Shown piece after piece: positions 1-14,200 of a stretch of DNA of 64,000 nt. Numbering within the stretch: position 1 is the stretch's first letter; each line of letters opens with the position of its first letter. Origin of the DNA: Atopsyche davidsoni (taxonomy: Eukaryota; Arthropoda; Insecta; Trichoptera; Hydrobiosidae); the NCBI GenBank assembly GCA_022113835.1, contig JAILWY010000025.1, positions 1,178,001 to 1,242,000 of the forward strand, read 5' to 3'. A model generated the notes under the pieces. The model saw nothing but the letters and a program-made list of their open reading frames with translations, ran no database searches and had not been told where the DNA came from. The translations under genes were made by a program, and so were the position numbers.

Positions 1-3000
1 TTGAAGTGACAACTCTTCAATCATAGTAAGACGCTGAAATAAATATCCCGCCAAGACAACACCGATTCTTCCGAAGGAAGGTTTATTATACACTAGTATA
101 AAAAAACCTTCCTTCTAGAGATCCATATACTAGACAAACTTGAAAATTGATAAATTATTTAGACACGTCAAAGAAAAACTTCGGCTCTCTTTTGACAACT
201 ATAATATAGTTGACCAGAAGCAGTTTTGGTTTCTGCCAAATGCTTTGATGTGTGTGTTTGCATAAAAATAAATTATTTTAGAATTTTTTTTAAATATACA
301 GTCCTCATGGTCTCAGCACGTGGACTAAATCTTCGGGGATTGAAAACTTTATGCCTAAAACCAAAACCTATAAACATACGTGTTTTGTTGTTTCAAACTA
401 AAAATAACCACAGAAAATATTTTTATTCGGCTGAAAAACTGAAAAATAATTATTCATTAAGTATGTTGAATATTTTGTGAAACAAAGAAAATATTATTTT
501 ATGTTATAAACCTATTTCTCTTCTAGTCAAATATATTTATAATAAATTTAAAATATTTGACCTCCACGCCAAAATTCAAGACAAAAAATAAATTGTGTTA
601 ATTACAAAGTAACTTAAATTATTTTTAAATTATTCGAAATAGTCTTTTGTGTGTCAAAGTAAAACAAGAGAAAAATCAAAAGATTAACAAAGATTTATAA
701 ATGCAAAGTCGAGTAATTCTTTACAAAATTTGGCTGCTATTCTTATTGAATCAAATACGCAAAGTTTTATTAAAAAATGACAATAAAAAGAGTGTCAAAA
801 GAAAAGGAAAAATACTCTTTCTTCTTAAATTTCTGAAAAAAAAAATTCTTAAATTCACTCATCAGAAATGATTCAAAATAAAAGCTTTCTAGACACCTTA
901 AAGATATATTTTTTTAAATTGTTTAATTGAGTTGGGTTCTTCATTAAAATGTATGTGTCTTTCAAAAACATCAAACAATATCTCATATTTTTATATAAAA
1001 TTATCCCCGATCTTGAAATGGTGAAAATATTTTATATATTTACTCACTGTCCTAAACATTAAATTTTCAAATTAAAGTCAAGAATATTATTGGAAAATCT
1101 ATTAGTAATAACTGCTAAACTTTGTATGTTTTTGGGATAAAAAAAAAATAAATGGCAGTTAGTTAGAAATTAATAGAATTCCAAAGACGGTAACACGTGA
1201 TGTAACTTCATTACCAATACCCCATCCGTCAGACAAATTGCTTCATTTACCATATGTATAGAAATTAAGGTACGGAATGCCATTACAAAAGACGACGATG
1301 AATATTTAACCATCACAACATTTTAATATCAAAACAGGTTATTTAATATTTGATATTATTCAATTTAATTGACTAATGAGCAATTTAGTAGTCGACAATG
1401 TAACATACCAAAATTTTGTGTTAACACGTTACTCGAATGTTGTATCTTTTTCCCAAATACTTTTTAATATCTTCAATAAATCTTATGATTTAAAATGACC
1501 TTTAAATGGATTGAGCACTGATGTCAAAACGTTGGAAGACCAACATAGCGTTGCTAACGATTTTCGCTAAAACCATAGAAAATTTATTATTATTATTATG
1601 AATATTATAAAAATAGTATTAACTATATTATTATTTCAAAAAACATCTGAAATAAGCTCCCATATATATCAACGATATCAAAATTTATATTTTATACGGA
1701 GCTGACGAGGATCAGTTCAAAAAACAACCTTGCGAATAAAATAGATTCTGCTATTAATTAAGTTGAATTAAACACACTTATGTGCTTTTCTAGAGTACCT
1801 GAATTAAACATTCAAAATAAAGCTTTCAATCAGGAGCCATTACGAGTGTATTCAAATAAAATATCGACCGTTAATTGCTCGCGCTCTCAGACTACCCCCA
1901 CTAGACTCCGCCGGTAAATAAAACATCTGATGTTCACTCGCTTTCAGAATAATTCTACTTGTTAATTAAATCCATCTAGGGTGGCACTGAAATCGCTGAA
2001 GTCGCACAGTAAACAGTCACAGCGAGTTGTTTCAGAGCCTTAAGCTGAAAGCGTGAAAGTGGAAAGCGAGACTGAAATCAATCGCTTCATGAAAATTAAC
2101 CGGCGCCATAACAAAGCATCGAAGATGGAAATCGGTTTAGGTACAATTATTTTGGAGGATTTATTCGATTATACTGCGATAAATAAGCCGGAATGGTAAC
2201 ATATATATTTCTAGTAATCAGTTTATGCAAAAAACATAAAAAAACGATGCAACCTTAAAAAGTAGATTATATGCGTAAATGCAAAAAAAGATCTCATCTA
2301 TGATTTTTTTTCTCAAATTTAAGCTTCGGTTAGTAGAAAATTTTTAATAAAAAAAAAGTATTTTTAAATACTTCATTCAATCAATTTTATTATAAAAGTG
2401 TTTGAAGAACTCTAAATCTGTATTAAAAATAAATAATTTTTATCTCATTTTTATTTTATATCTTCTTGTCAATAATTTTAAATCGCATTTAAAAATACTC
2501 TCTTAATTTTAAAGTATTATAATACTTTATTTTTAACCAAACAGAATATATATATATATTTTGAATATTAATAATTAAAACCGGTAAAATAGCCGATTGC
2601 TGAAAAATCACAAGTAAAATAGGTTTAATCTTTTAATAACGAAAGCTTGGATAAATCCTAAAATTAATAGTTTTACTTTGAGTCAGTTCACATACTTTAA
2701 ATTTACTTTGAAATGACTTCTTCGTGAGTTTCAGTCTCTCGTTATTACTGAAAATGATTTTGGCATGTCTAGCAGAGAAATCAATACAAGGAAGAAAAAA
2801 ATACGACGGAAAAATAATCTTCGTTTGTGGGGCATCCCTTTCAGGGATGTTGGATTACTCTCTGTGATATACTACCCTCACCCCTCTTTACACAACAAAA
2901 GAAGCAGCTATCTCCGAGGATGTATTCCAGTATTTATTTCCTCTTTAATTCAATTTTTAATCCCAAGAATATAGCTTTTATTGTATAAGAACTGATGCCC

Positions 3001-6000
3001 CGAACGAATCGTTTATTTAGCTGAGAAATATTGATCGAACCTGCAAAATTACAGATACAAAAAAAATGTATCACTTTGAGGTATGCAGAATATTTGAAAT
3101 AAATAAAATTTTATTTGTACAGAGTAATTTTTTCAGATTAAAACTTTTAAACGCATTAAACAACTTAGTTGAAATAAAGTTTCTAATGACATTTTGAAAA
3201 AGCAAGTAGAAATAAGAAAAAATATTTAAGGGACTGTGTGACAAGGGTTTTAGGGTGAAAAAAACACGAAATATACTTATGGAGAATTTTTTTTTTCATA
3301 TCACGAGCTTTTGCATTTTATATGCATTCAATTTTCTTACATTCGGTCATTAAAGTTAATTACAAAATAATTTTGAAATCTTGTTTTTTATTTGCACATA
3401 AAGCCATAATTAGGAAATTTTCAATTGTAATTCTTGCCTAGTAACTGAACAAAAAGAGTTTAATTATTATTATATATATACAGGCTCATGTAGCATCTTA
3501 TGTAGAGGTGTGATTTTAATCCATAATCCAAAATTTAAAAAATATACCATCAAACTTTATTGTATAATAATCTGGAAATATTTTTTTGTCGATACAGGTA
3601 AAATTCGATATCACCTCCACGGCTATCGCGACTTATATTTTACAGATGAAATCTATATTAAGTACATTTTAATAAACAATATAATATATAGTACAGTAAA
3701 AATATTTTTCCCTTACATCAAATTACTTTGAAGCCCGTTCAGGTCTTGTTTTTTCACCTTGACGTTTACTGTCAGTCTTTATTTTCAGCATACGCGCAAT
3801 ATGTGCGGAGTCTCTATGCTAATGAATGAGAAGCCTCCCTAAACGACTGACGCTTTTAAATTGAACAGAAACAAAAAGGGTTTTTTTTCTTTAAAACAAA
3901 ACGTGCTAGAGTTTTTCTACAGCCTCTGCGAAAATATTAAATTTAGTTTAGCAGTTTCACATATTCTGTAACAAATTTTGTTAAACAATTGCGACACCTG
4001 TCAGGGGACTAATTTAAGTGAAAAGCACGAAAACGCAATGAGTTTGAATCCCAAAGATGCTGTATCATTGTGAAATCGTTTATTTAGTGAGAGGCTTTCG
4101 AGTAACAGATAAAAAAGGAGACTCTAATTTTAAATAATCAATATTTTATAAAATGCGTGATTAAATCGGCTAAAAAAAATATATACTACCTACTTCCTAA
4201 ATTTGAAAACATTCAATACAAAATAAAAACATTTAAAAAATGTAATAAACAAGTTATAAGGCAAAATAAATTCCACAAAAAAAAACAATAACACGTGAAT
4301 TTCATCAAAAAGAGTGTGCAAATTTTGATAAGCGAATAAAGTCAAAAAGGTCGTCCATCTCGCGAAAAAAAAACATTTTTTTATAACAGGTGGTTAATTA
4401 ACGTTTTGCTTTTTGTGTAGGAGAGATGCCAGAGAAATTTATTTTTCAATAATAAATTTTAAATATGCCAACAAAAATGAAACGCAGGCAAAGATATATT
4501 GGATTTTAAATGTAGTTCGTGTCTATTTGTTATGAGTTTATTTGATTTGTCGTGGTTATAAAAAAAAACTATTTTAGTGATAATTGGTAAGCGCCTGAAA
4601 TTATATTTCAGGAAGAGTTATTTTTCAGATTAAGTCAAAATATATACTTTGAAATATTATATAAAGAGACGTTTGTCCAAAGGTTTTAGCAAACGTCATA
4701 AGGTGATTATTATTGCTTATTTGCTCAAAGCTTTAAGTAATCCGACGCTTTGGCACCTTTTTCAGAGATATTTAAAAAATAATCCGGAAATCCATGAAGA
4801 TGGCCCAAAAACATTGGAGTAGTGAAACTTAAATCTGCTTTGCCTTGTTTTTGCTTTACTTTCCTGTATCTCAGAGAAGTATGGTTTTAAGGATTATTAT
4901 TAAGATTAAGTCAGCATAGATATCAGGAAGTGATGATTACAAACAAACAAATAAGACTGTCCCATAATGGAGATACATTTAGTGGTATGGTCACATACCT
5001 TCTCTGAGAAAAGATACCCGAAGAAAAAGAAGATTTTTTTATATTTGTTAAAATCGCAATGGTTAAAATAAACTTGTATTGAGAATAAAATTCAAGTCTT
5101 GAAGTTGCCAAAGAAAAAAATTGTTTTGTACCCAAAATATATTTACGATCTTATCTTCAAAAAAAAATCACTAAGATTAAAAATTATCTTTTTATTTATT
5201 CAAATACAACCTTTAAACACACGATTGAACACTTTTTCATGAAAGTGTTTTTTTCAGGAGAAATAACGCGTTTCAGGGAGGCGATGTTTTTTTCACGTGC
5301 GTACTCGTAAAACGACGCAAGTAAAGTCGGGAACGCGTTTTGGGGCTGGGGAAAGACGGTTTTATTTAATGTTATGAAAACTCGGCACCTTTATAACGTA
5401 AATTGATTTCGCTTCCATAAAAATATGCCCCTTTTCATATTACCCGAGCGGCTTGACTAGCGTATTCAATTATATAACTTCAATTTTCGTGATAAAGAAT
5501 ACTAAAATTTTGAACGTGAAATATATTTTTGTGCTCTGCCTGAAAATGCTCTTTTCGGGGGTTTTCCGATAAACTGATAAAGTGGCTATTTTTATAAATA
5601 CTTGGGGGAGAAGAACCTCAGGGTTGCAATCGGAAATGCGATTTTTCTGCATTTAATCTTTTTTACAATAAATGTGACGAGTAAATTGAGCTGCATTACC
5701 TTTAAGCTTAGTATTATTCTAAAGTTTGTTGATTTTATTTATAACCAAATATATTCTAAGGCTTTAGCAGCCGTTGTTACTATGTGATTCCGATTTTTTT
5801 TCTCGTTTCTTCTATTCTTTTTAGCAGGGAAGCCGAAACGTCATAAGACAGAAAACTTTAAATAGCTAGACATTTTCCGATAGCGGGTGCTTTCGTTTTT
5901 AATGAAAATTGTCTGACTGATTATTAGAGAAGACTTTTTACGCTTTACATAAGCTGTCATATTAAAGAAAAACTACATTTTTTTTAGTTTAAATAATTAA

Positions 6001-7440
6001 TAATAAAAATTTATAAAATAGTAATTTTTGAAGTATACATTTTTTTTCTGTATTAGAATGCCGATGAATCGTAAGATATTGCAAATCTTTGTATGTATAT
6101 AAAAATATTCGGAAAGCAAAGATCGATGTTACTATAAAAACGAATACACGAGGGACGTGACCTTTTCAGGTGAAGTATTAGCATAATCGAAGCTAGTACG
6201 ACAAGGTACAGGAACGGAACAGCTGGAGAGAAAACTGACAGAGGGGACGTTTTTAATACATTAGAGTGGCCGTGAAGGGTGATCTTAAGGTCTGCAGATT
6301 GAAACGTCGTCTATTTATCAAAAATCAATCAAAAATACGAGCAAGATTGCTCCATTTTGACAAATAACATTTCCAGATAGTATATTTTTATTTGTTCTGT
6401 ATTACAGTTCCGAGATTACGCAGTTTTTCGTTTTTGAATTTCAGGAGCTTAATTGTATTTTCTGTATTTTTTTTGTTTCACGTTTAACGTTTATGCTCTT
6501 GTGAGTGATAAATGAAATATCTTCTTTCAGATCTATACCTCGTGTTTTCCGCCCTTGGCTCTTAAAAATTGTCTGTTTTCGCTTGAATGTGTTAAGTCTC
6601 GGTGTCTTCCATAAACGGCTTTCGAAATAATAAAAAGCCTACAAAAAGCAGCCTCCTCCCAGATGACTTTATTCCATTACTGTTCCTCGAGTACACCTGT
6701 CGCCTAAAGAAACACGAGTCTAACATTTGCACTTTTTATAGAGATTGATTTCAGTAAGATTTACTCTTAAACACATTGTCACCAAATAAAAGCTTTCAGA
6801 ATTTTCTAGAGAAAATAAAACGAGTCACATTTGTTTTTTTTATATATTTGGGAAATCATTTAATGTATATAATATAACAAAATACAAAATACCTAAAAAA
6901 ATTACATAAAAAGTGTTTGAAGATTCCGTTTAAATGTAATAAATTTATTCTTTTCAGGAAGGGAGCTTTTACTTTTAAAAAATATACGAGTTGATGTATG
7001 GAAATTACGTATAATCTTACTTTGCATAAATATTCTGTAAATAGTATATATTTATATATATATTTTCTGTTTAAAATAGTAGATCTCCTTATTAATGGTA
7101 ATAAAAAAACATAAACACATTTAATACCTGTTCACGTATCAAAATCGATAAATATCACCTAGAAAAAAAACTGGATATAAAATAAATTTTTAATCGAAGC
7201 TTATTTCTTAAGAACTAGATTATTAAATTATAGCATAAGTATTAACAATTGGTTTGGAGTTAAACGCTGGTTTTTTAATTTTTTAAATAATTTGGTTAGT
7301 GTATATTTTAATATGGAGTACTAGAAATTAAGCCTGTTTTCTACTACTTGACATATAATTAACACAAATCAAACAGATTAGTAATTTAAAATTATCTGCC
7401 TGTTACCAAAGTTGCCTAGAAAAGTCCATTACGTAGAGTT
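1..7440. other. Gene-poor AT-rich DNA, no gene recognised
   Basis: Both strands have only short, low-complexity open frames. A few GC-richer islets stand out from the background (about 1,860-2,130, 5,265-5,350, 6,140-6,310 and 6,590-6,715). None has a convincing start codon, splice pair or recognisable protein motif. They may be regulatory or decayed repeats. Confidence 0.6.
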
Positions 7441-7618
7441 GTTCCAATTTGCAGCAAATTTTCACGACGGGTAAAGGACATATTTTGTATATCAGATGTC
7501 AAAAATATGTTTGAAAATGATGAATTTGCAAAAATTCAATATTAGCAAGGCAGGGGTCTACGAAAAACAAGAAAACTCGACAAGGGGTCAACGGGACCAA
7601 ATAGTTTGGGAACCTATG
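7441..7618 (-). mobile_element. hAT-like element end (relic)
   Basis: Read on the minus strand, this begins CATAGGTTCCCAAACTATTT and continues with GACCCC-rich sequence, the usual look of a hAT terminal region. A related stretch lies at 22,880-23,306. No transposase is visible. Its end at 7,618 is immediately followed by the 8-base target site of the neighbouring hAT MITE. Confidence 0.5.
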
Positions 7619-7626
7619 CTCTAAAG

Positions 7627-8081
7627 CAGAGCTTTTCAAAGTAGTCCCTACGGACCCCAGAAGGTCCCTGGGATCATTCAGGGGGTCCTTAGAAAATTAA
7701 AATAGATTTGGGGGTCCCTGAACAACGTCTGGGGGTCCGCGCAAGGTTTAATATAAAATAAAAAAATTGTGACACATAATTATCAATATGGAAATTAAAA
7801 TAAATAACAATGAATACATTTTAAGCGATTTTTACTTCTTAAGTAAAATATAAATATAGACAGGTGCATAAAATACAAGTAATAACAGGCATCGCGGTGA
7901 GTCAGGTAGGTTAATACAGGAACGCAATAGAGTCGATACTTGCACCAACTAGTCTATCATATGAATTTATGTAGTTTTTCACTCAGGGGGCGTAGGCAAG
8001 TTTTGACTATGAAAGGGGGTCCGTAGGCAAGTTTTGACTTTGAAAGGGGGTCCATGGGTCAAAAGAGTTTGAGAGCCACTG
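7627..8081. mobile_element. hAT-type MITE, 455 bp, with 8-bp target duplication
   Basis: The left end reads CAGAGCTTTTCAAAG and the right end, reverse complemented, CAGTGGCTCTCAAAC, a typical hAT terminal inverted repeat pair. A perfect 8-base direct repeat CTCTAAAG flanks it (7,619-7,626 and 8,082-8,089). The interior holds several GGGGGTCC-type repeats and no open frame, so this is a non-autonomous element. Confidence 0.85.
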
Positions 8082-8436
8082 CTCTAAAGCATTTGACTAT
8101 TTATATTAACTGTTTAAATATGCAGTATAACAAATTAAACCTGTCATCTGTAGGTACACTCCACTTAAAATTTAACTCAGCTAACTTAAACCGAGTAGCA
8201 ACTCAATAATGTCTAGCCTGTGCAGAAGTTTCTTCGAGTAGTCCGTCCTGTAGAGTTGACAACTTCTCAGCGGCGGCGTCTAACTACCTTCACCAGCCGG
8301 CAACAATAATCAAGTGACGTCTGCTCCGGAGGATGTCAGCGACTGGGCCTGCTGCTGAGCAGCGATCCTCGGCCTCCCTGTCGACTGCCTGTGACGCCTC
8401 GAGAGCCGTAGGGCTGTGCACCGCCACGAGGCCTGC

Positions 8437-8498
8437 CGTGACACGACCGTGACACGACCGTGACTTGACCTTGACACATCCGTAACACGACCGTGAAC
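8437..8498. repeat. Tandem 11-base repeat, about 5.5 units
   Basis: Units of the form CGTGACACGAC follow each other at 8,437, 8,448, 8,459, 8,470, 8,481 and 8,492, with decay in units 3-6. The array closes a GC-rich islet (8,220-8,500). Unit 3-4 contains TGACCTTGA, the reverse complement of the TCAAGGTCA core bound by FTZ-F1/ERR-type nuclear receptors; this may be chance. Confidence 0.75.
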
Positions 8499-8672
8499 TC
8501 CATTTTTCTCTCATTTCACACAAGAAACCATTTTTTTAAATAAACTTTATATATTGGCACATGCAATGTCTAAAATAAAAAAATCTAAAATAACCATAAA
8601 AATATTTATGTATAAATTTCAAAAACATTTTATTTTATTTAAACTTATCGATCCGAAGTTTGAGCTCTCATA

Positions 8673-8763
8673 CTACATCCACATCTTCTTCAGGGGCCTC
8701 TCCTCAGAGGAAGTTGACGACCATCTCACTGAACATATATTCATCGTTTTTTTGTGGGTCAAC
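8673..8763 (+). repeat. Dispersed repeat family R, short copy
   Basis: It shares CTCCTCAGAGGA, GACCATCTCACTGA and the sequence around them with copies at 10,286, 15,745, 41,280 (minus), 41,508 and 54,238. No terminal repeats are visible in this copy. Confidence 0.6.
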
Positions 8764-9142
8764 TAGCCAAACAAACTATTTAAAAAAATAAAGCACAATT
8801 TGAAAAGTTAACAATAAGCTTTTTCACCAATGTTTGAAAAGTACTGCAAACTTAACAAGTCTGTCGAATGCATAAACATTTGTATTTTTGTTTTTTCATT
8901 CGTAACTTCAAAACTTTGTTTTTTTTATTATTTTAAAACAACTTTCAAGTTTGTATATTTTTGAAAGTAGTGAATAAATGATTGCTCAAACTTCTATCAA
9001 CTTTGATATATTTATATGAAAACACTCATTTATAAGAAAAAACGGTTTATACCTATTAATTTTAATGACAGTAAAACCTATTAGGGTTTTTAAAATAGGT
9101 CAAATTCAAGATCGATGGTAAGTATATGCGATAAATTATTAT

Positions 9143-9322
9143 TTACTAATATGATAAGGCACATTTTTTCACACATATATATTTGAAAAAATATCATCAT
9201 GACTTGAGTAGGATTCAAACCTATATCTCCAAGTTTACATGGCTGGTGCACTGACCCTTGTGCTAACGAGCTACTGCAATTAATCGAGAATTTTAAACAA
9301 TCATGCGAACCAATATGCCCAG
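9143..9322 (-). mobile_element. tRNA-derived SINE-like copy
   Basis: On the minus strand the copy has a polymerase III A-box-like TAGCTCGTTAGCACAAGG and a B box GGTTTGAATCC (plus-strand 9,211-9,221). It then runs into the family body ending at TTAGTAAAT. Same family as 22,032, 28,736, 48,658 and 59,883, but the most diverged. The tail region is missing. Confidence 0.65.
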
Positions 9323-9429
9323 ACCTATCAGTTCAATCCACTACATACATAAATTATTATCGAAACACTGATTTTGAAATCACTCATATTTTAACGTCAA
9401 TCATGATAATCGCCTACAACAGTAACTGA

Positions 9430-9700
9430 TATTGTATTTGTTATATAAGCATGAGTGTTTGGTTTCATCACGAGTCACGGCTCTTGTCCCATCCCTAGAA
9501 GTTAGCAAACTGTCTCTGCCGGCAATAGAAGGCAAGTATAATTGCAGGGCGGGTGTTGCTGACGGCGATTATCATTGCGGCTCTACGCGAGGCTTGCGGG
9601 GGAGTCTACCCCTTAGAGCCTTCCACGCTGAGAAGTTACATGCCTCACCCAAAGGGAGGTTTACACTTGACACTCTTAGAGTACCTAAGCAAATGAATTG
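9430..9700. other. GC-richer islet without recognised gene
   Basis: A stretch of about 210 bases (9,490-9,700) is clearly GC-richer than its surroundings and has an 89-codon open frame on the plus strand. The frame has no recognisable motif and no flanking splice signals that make a case. It may be regulatory or a decayed exon. Confidence 0.25.
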
Positions 9701-10285
9701 ATATATTAATATGTGTATTTATATATTACTAACAGATTAAGCTACAACGAGCATGACGTTCAGAATTAACTTGCTCTTCCTTGCGAAGCCTCCAAGTCGC
9801 TCTGCTCGAGTGCTCGGTCTTTGTTGAAGTCACTCCTCCATTTTTGACGATTCAAATCGCATTCAATGCAAAAATTTAAAGCCTTTTCAATTTACTTAAA
9901 GGCCTCAAATGGATATTCCGAATTGGGATATGCTCGAGAGACATAATTAATACTCATAAAAATTATGTGTAATTTTAATATTTTTAAGAGGTGAGATGAT
10001 TTTTTATGATGATTGATGATGATTATTTTTACTTTATTTATTAAAACTAAACTTTAGGCTGCCGAAAAAATCAATTTGGAATCGTTAAGTTATTTTGGTC
10101 ATTTCTGCCACCAGAAAATTCTGGTCTTTTCTACGAAAGTATCTTTTAAACAATAAATAATTTATGTTTTATATTATTATTTATTGAGATATTAATATGT
10201 GTTTTATAGCTAATGATATTTTTAAACAGTATGCATTCAATCCGATCATCCATGATGCAAAAATAAATTTAACACAGGTGTAAAT

Positions 10286-10400
10286 TATAACCCATCTTCT
10301 TCAAGTGCCTCTTCTCGGAGGAATTTGGTGATCATCTCACTGAACAAGTCTATTCATGGTTTTCATAGGGTAAATAGTGAAGAGGGTTTTCAGGTTCTTC
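10286..10400 (+). repeat. Dispersed repeat family R, diverged copy
   Basis: It holds CATCTTCTTCAAGTGCCTCT, then ATCTCACTGAACA and AATAGTGAAGAGGGTTTTCA, in the same order as the longer copy at 15,745. Confidence 0.55.
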
Positions 10401-11113
10401 TGTACTGGTGTTTTGAGTTCAAAGGAATGGCCTGCGTATTTCAGCTGCCAAATATAATTATTACAGAGATTCTTTGCTTTTCTTAAACAGCTCCGATATT
10501 CCTTCCGGAGCAGATTGCAGACAAGAAAACAGTACAAACCAATTCATAATAAATATTTATTATGGTTGATGTTTTTTCCGTTTGGCCTTAAACTAGATTC
10601 TGTTAAAATTTTTATTTATACATATACATTTTGTTTTTAATATGATCATAAAATCAATAGCTCCTTGTCAAGCCTTGCTATTTAATACACACGGGAATAT
10701 CTGGTTAACCTTTTATTTTATGATTCACCCCAAATTTTCTTTCGAATATAAAAACTTTCCGACATCCTAACAAAATATCAATTCACCGAAATTTCCAGTC
10801 AGAATAACCTGAAAATATAAATTTATTCAAATTCAATACAAAACTAGAATAATCTTGCTTTTTGGAAAAAATGCTTAGAATCTAGTATTTGAGTGACGAT
10901 AGAGATATTTTCTTTACGTCGTGCAGTTGATTTATACAGTAAACAGACCAATCAAAAGGAAACCCCTCATCCATCAATGTCAAGAGATCAACTTGAATGA
11001 GGTCCTTATAATGGAGGGTTGCTATAAATGTATGTGTACAAATAGGCAATATGGGATACATCCAATAGCTAAATATATTATAATATTACTCGATACACAC
11101 AGTATTTACAGAT

Positions 11114-11117
11114 AATA

Positions 11118-11203
<86 letters not shown>

Positions 11204-11207
11204 TATA
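11114..11207. repeat. (TA)n microsatellite
   Basis: Nearly pure TA for about 94 bases. Open frames reading IYIYIY across it are artefacts. Confidence 0.95.
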
Positions 11208-14200
11208 AAATATTTTTTAAAAAACCTAATAATCCATACAAAGCACTGCCATATTTTTTAAACAGCATAATAAGTATAAACGCGTTGATTTAATATGATT
11301 TTTTGAAAAATTTGTACTGTTACCTGTATAGGGTAGAATCAACAAACAAACTAAGTATCTTTATACATATTTTAAAGCTTTGTTTTGACTACCTTCAGAA
11401 GCTTTAAGCTTTATTCAAAGCACTGGATTATTAAATTACGAGAAGCACACTGAATTAAAGCACGCTGATTCAATATGCAGGTAATCACATATTTATCTTG
11501 TTTAAGTTTGTACATTTACAGTTTAAGGCTGGGATTTAGTAATAAACAAATGTAATACATTGAGATTATATAAGTACGTGTTCATAAGCGTTATTTCACC
11601 TTCAATATGAAAAGCTACCCCATAGCTTTCAAGACAGTCGCGTTCAAAGATTTTTATAATTTCAGGATCATTGTATTTAATTAATTTTGTTTATTTATCT
11701 CAAATAAAAGTGTATATGATGCTCTCAGTCTTGAAAGAATACTATCTATTTTTACATGAATACATTGAAAAGGTATTATTTGGAACTATGTTTTATATGT
11801 AATAATGAATTTTTTTAAATAACCATTGGTGAGAAAATACTATGTAAATGAGGTGGAACCTATAAAGGATATCATAATAAAGATCCAAAAGATCAATTAG
11901 CTTTCCAATACCAATTACTTTCTCTGTGATCGAACCAGCTGGTCAGCCGATTCGAGGCCACTCGTCCCCGGCTCAAGCCATTGTCCCTGAAACACAATGC
12001 CTCTGTCCTATGCACCTGTAATTAGTGCAGCGTTGTACCTGGCGAGCTGCACACCTGGCTGTACCTAATTCAGCGATGGGCAAACTTTTCACTATAATTG
12101 ATTGTCGATGGAGGTGCTGTCCAATCCATAGGAAACTTCCAGCATAGCAACAACCGCAGCGGATCCAAACATTTCGAATGCATTCAAGTCAGACTGAAAA
12201 ATGGCACGTATCTTAATAAAAAAAAAAAATCGAAAACGTGTTTCTTGGAATTCGGTTTTCTGACTTAATAAAATCTTTTTTGCTTGAATGCAAAGTATTT
12301 AATATAAATTTTACTTATTCGCAACTCTTCGGCGACGTTGATTGATGGGACTGATTTTAAAGCGAATTCTTAAGATTGACAATCACCATGACTGATCGAT
12401 CAAGCGAATTATTCCACTAACTCCCACGTATAAATCGATGCAATAGCTTAATATATTCTGTTCGACTGCTGTATTTTAGCATTGTCAAGTGTGAAATAGT
12501 GATGGGAACATCTGCAAAGTGATTTTTTGATGTCTTAATTTTCAAGTATTCAATATGTATACATAATCATTACCTTAACCGATATTTTTCATGGTATACC
12601 AATCGAAGAACGTGTGCCCAGAATTTTTATTTTGATTTGTTATTTACTTGTGATTGGGTTTAAACTTATTATTAAATGCATATTTCTGAAAATGTTACTG
12701 AAACCGTAACTGAAACCTTCGAATTTAATGGCATCCCATTTGAAGAGCGCGGCTTGCAATCAGCAGCCCCTCTCGTCAATTTCAATCGAGACATATCAAT
12801 CTAGATGATGGCTTAGAATTCATTTGAATTGATCTGCATTGAGTGAGGCTGTTGGCTCCGAAGGGTTGATTTGTGGAGTTTGAATTGGTGGTAATAATTT
12901 TATTTCGTTCCAGAACTACCCTTATTTATTTGCAAATAAAAATATATTTATCAACTTTAAGAATTGCGGAATTTATATATATATTTGATAACCGTCGGTA
13001 AAAATATCATAATTTTAAATTCAGTATATCCAGTCGTGCAAATGTTTGACTTTCGATAACTGAAACTTATCGGTAAAAATAAAATCTCCCCTCCGGGTGT
13101 TCCTCATTCTGAAAATCTCATTTGGTCTGATCTAAGTTGAATTATGGCAAAAAACGTAGCCGGCTCTCTCGATTTTTTTCAATATCGTTAGACGTCCCTA
13201 TAAAAAAATTCTCTTAGAGTACGTCAAATGATATTTAGATTTGTTTCATGAAGAAATTTGTAACGTTTGTGCTCCTAGCATATTTTTATTTTATAAAAAA
13301 AAATGGTTTCCCATCCTATAACTGTAGCTTTTTGAAGTTTGCTACAGTTTTTGGCATTATTTTAATTTAGGCCTGCCATTTCAAGTCATTTCTGGTCTGG
13401 TGCTTTTTTTAATAAAGCTACAGCGATGCTGTTACTAAATAATAATATAAATTAATTAATTTGATTGAGGGACCAATGTGAGCCCGATTCACATCAATTA
13501 AAATAATCACCAGTAAAAACTATTGAAAAAAAAATCTTATCCATTGCTTACACGATGACTTTTGAAATTAACTTTCAAAATAATCATTGGTTATAAATAA
13601 AATGCTTCTTTTACATATATTTTATATTTAACTGTTTATTTATTAACTTGAAGTAATCTCACCTTACACACAATGACACTTACAAGAAGTTAAATTGAAT
13701 TGTAAATTCAAAACCACGAGATCCCTTCATAGACAGACATTTCCAAAATGTTAAAGGGTTTTCGTACAAAATTACATTAAAATTAATTTCATCTCTGACT
13801 TTCAACACCGAATTTCAAACTGCAGACTTCAGTATTTATTTAATAAATCAAAGCATTGACTACACATAAATACGTTAGTGCATTTTCAGGTTTTGGCGGT
13901 CGTTGATATTATAAATACTCATTTCTTAGGTTCTATGCCGCATAAATGCTTTCCAATATTTCGGTCTCGGTACTAGAACCAAATTTAACAGATTTATCTT
14001 GAACATCTGAAACACATTACTTTTAAATATTTCTGTATACAATTCTCTATTGATATAAAATATGAGATGTTTTTTAAAATATTTTTGACAGAAAGTACAT
14101 GGAAATTTTTTTGGTAATTATGGCAAGCTTTTCAGATAGAGCCTGCTTTTTTTAAAATATGGTTTATAATAACTTTTATCATATACAAGCACACTCGAAT

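Noticed and set aside
11086..11268. Open frame rich in Tyr-Ile repeats
   Set aside because: It is the translation of a (TA)n run.
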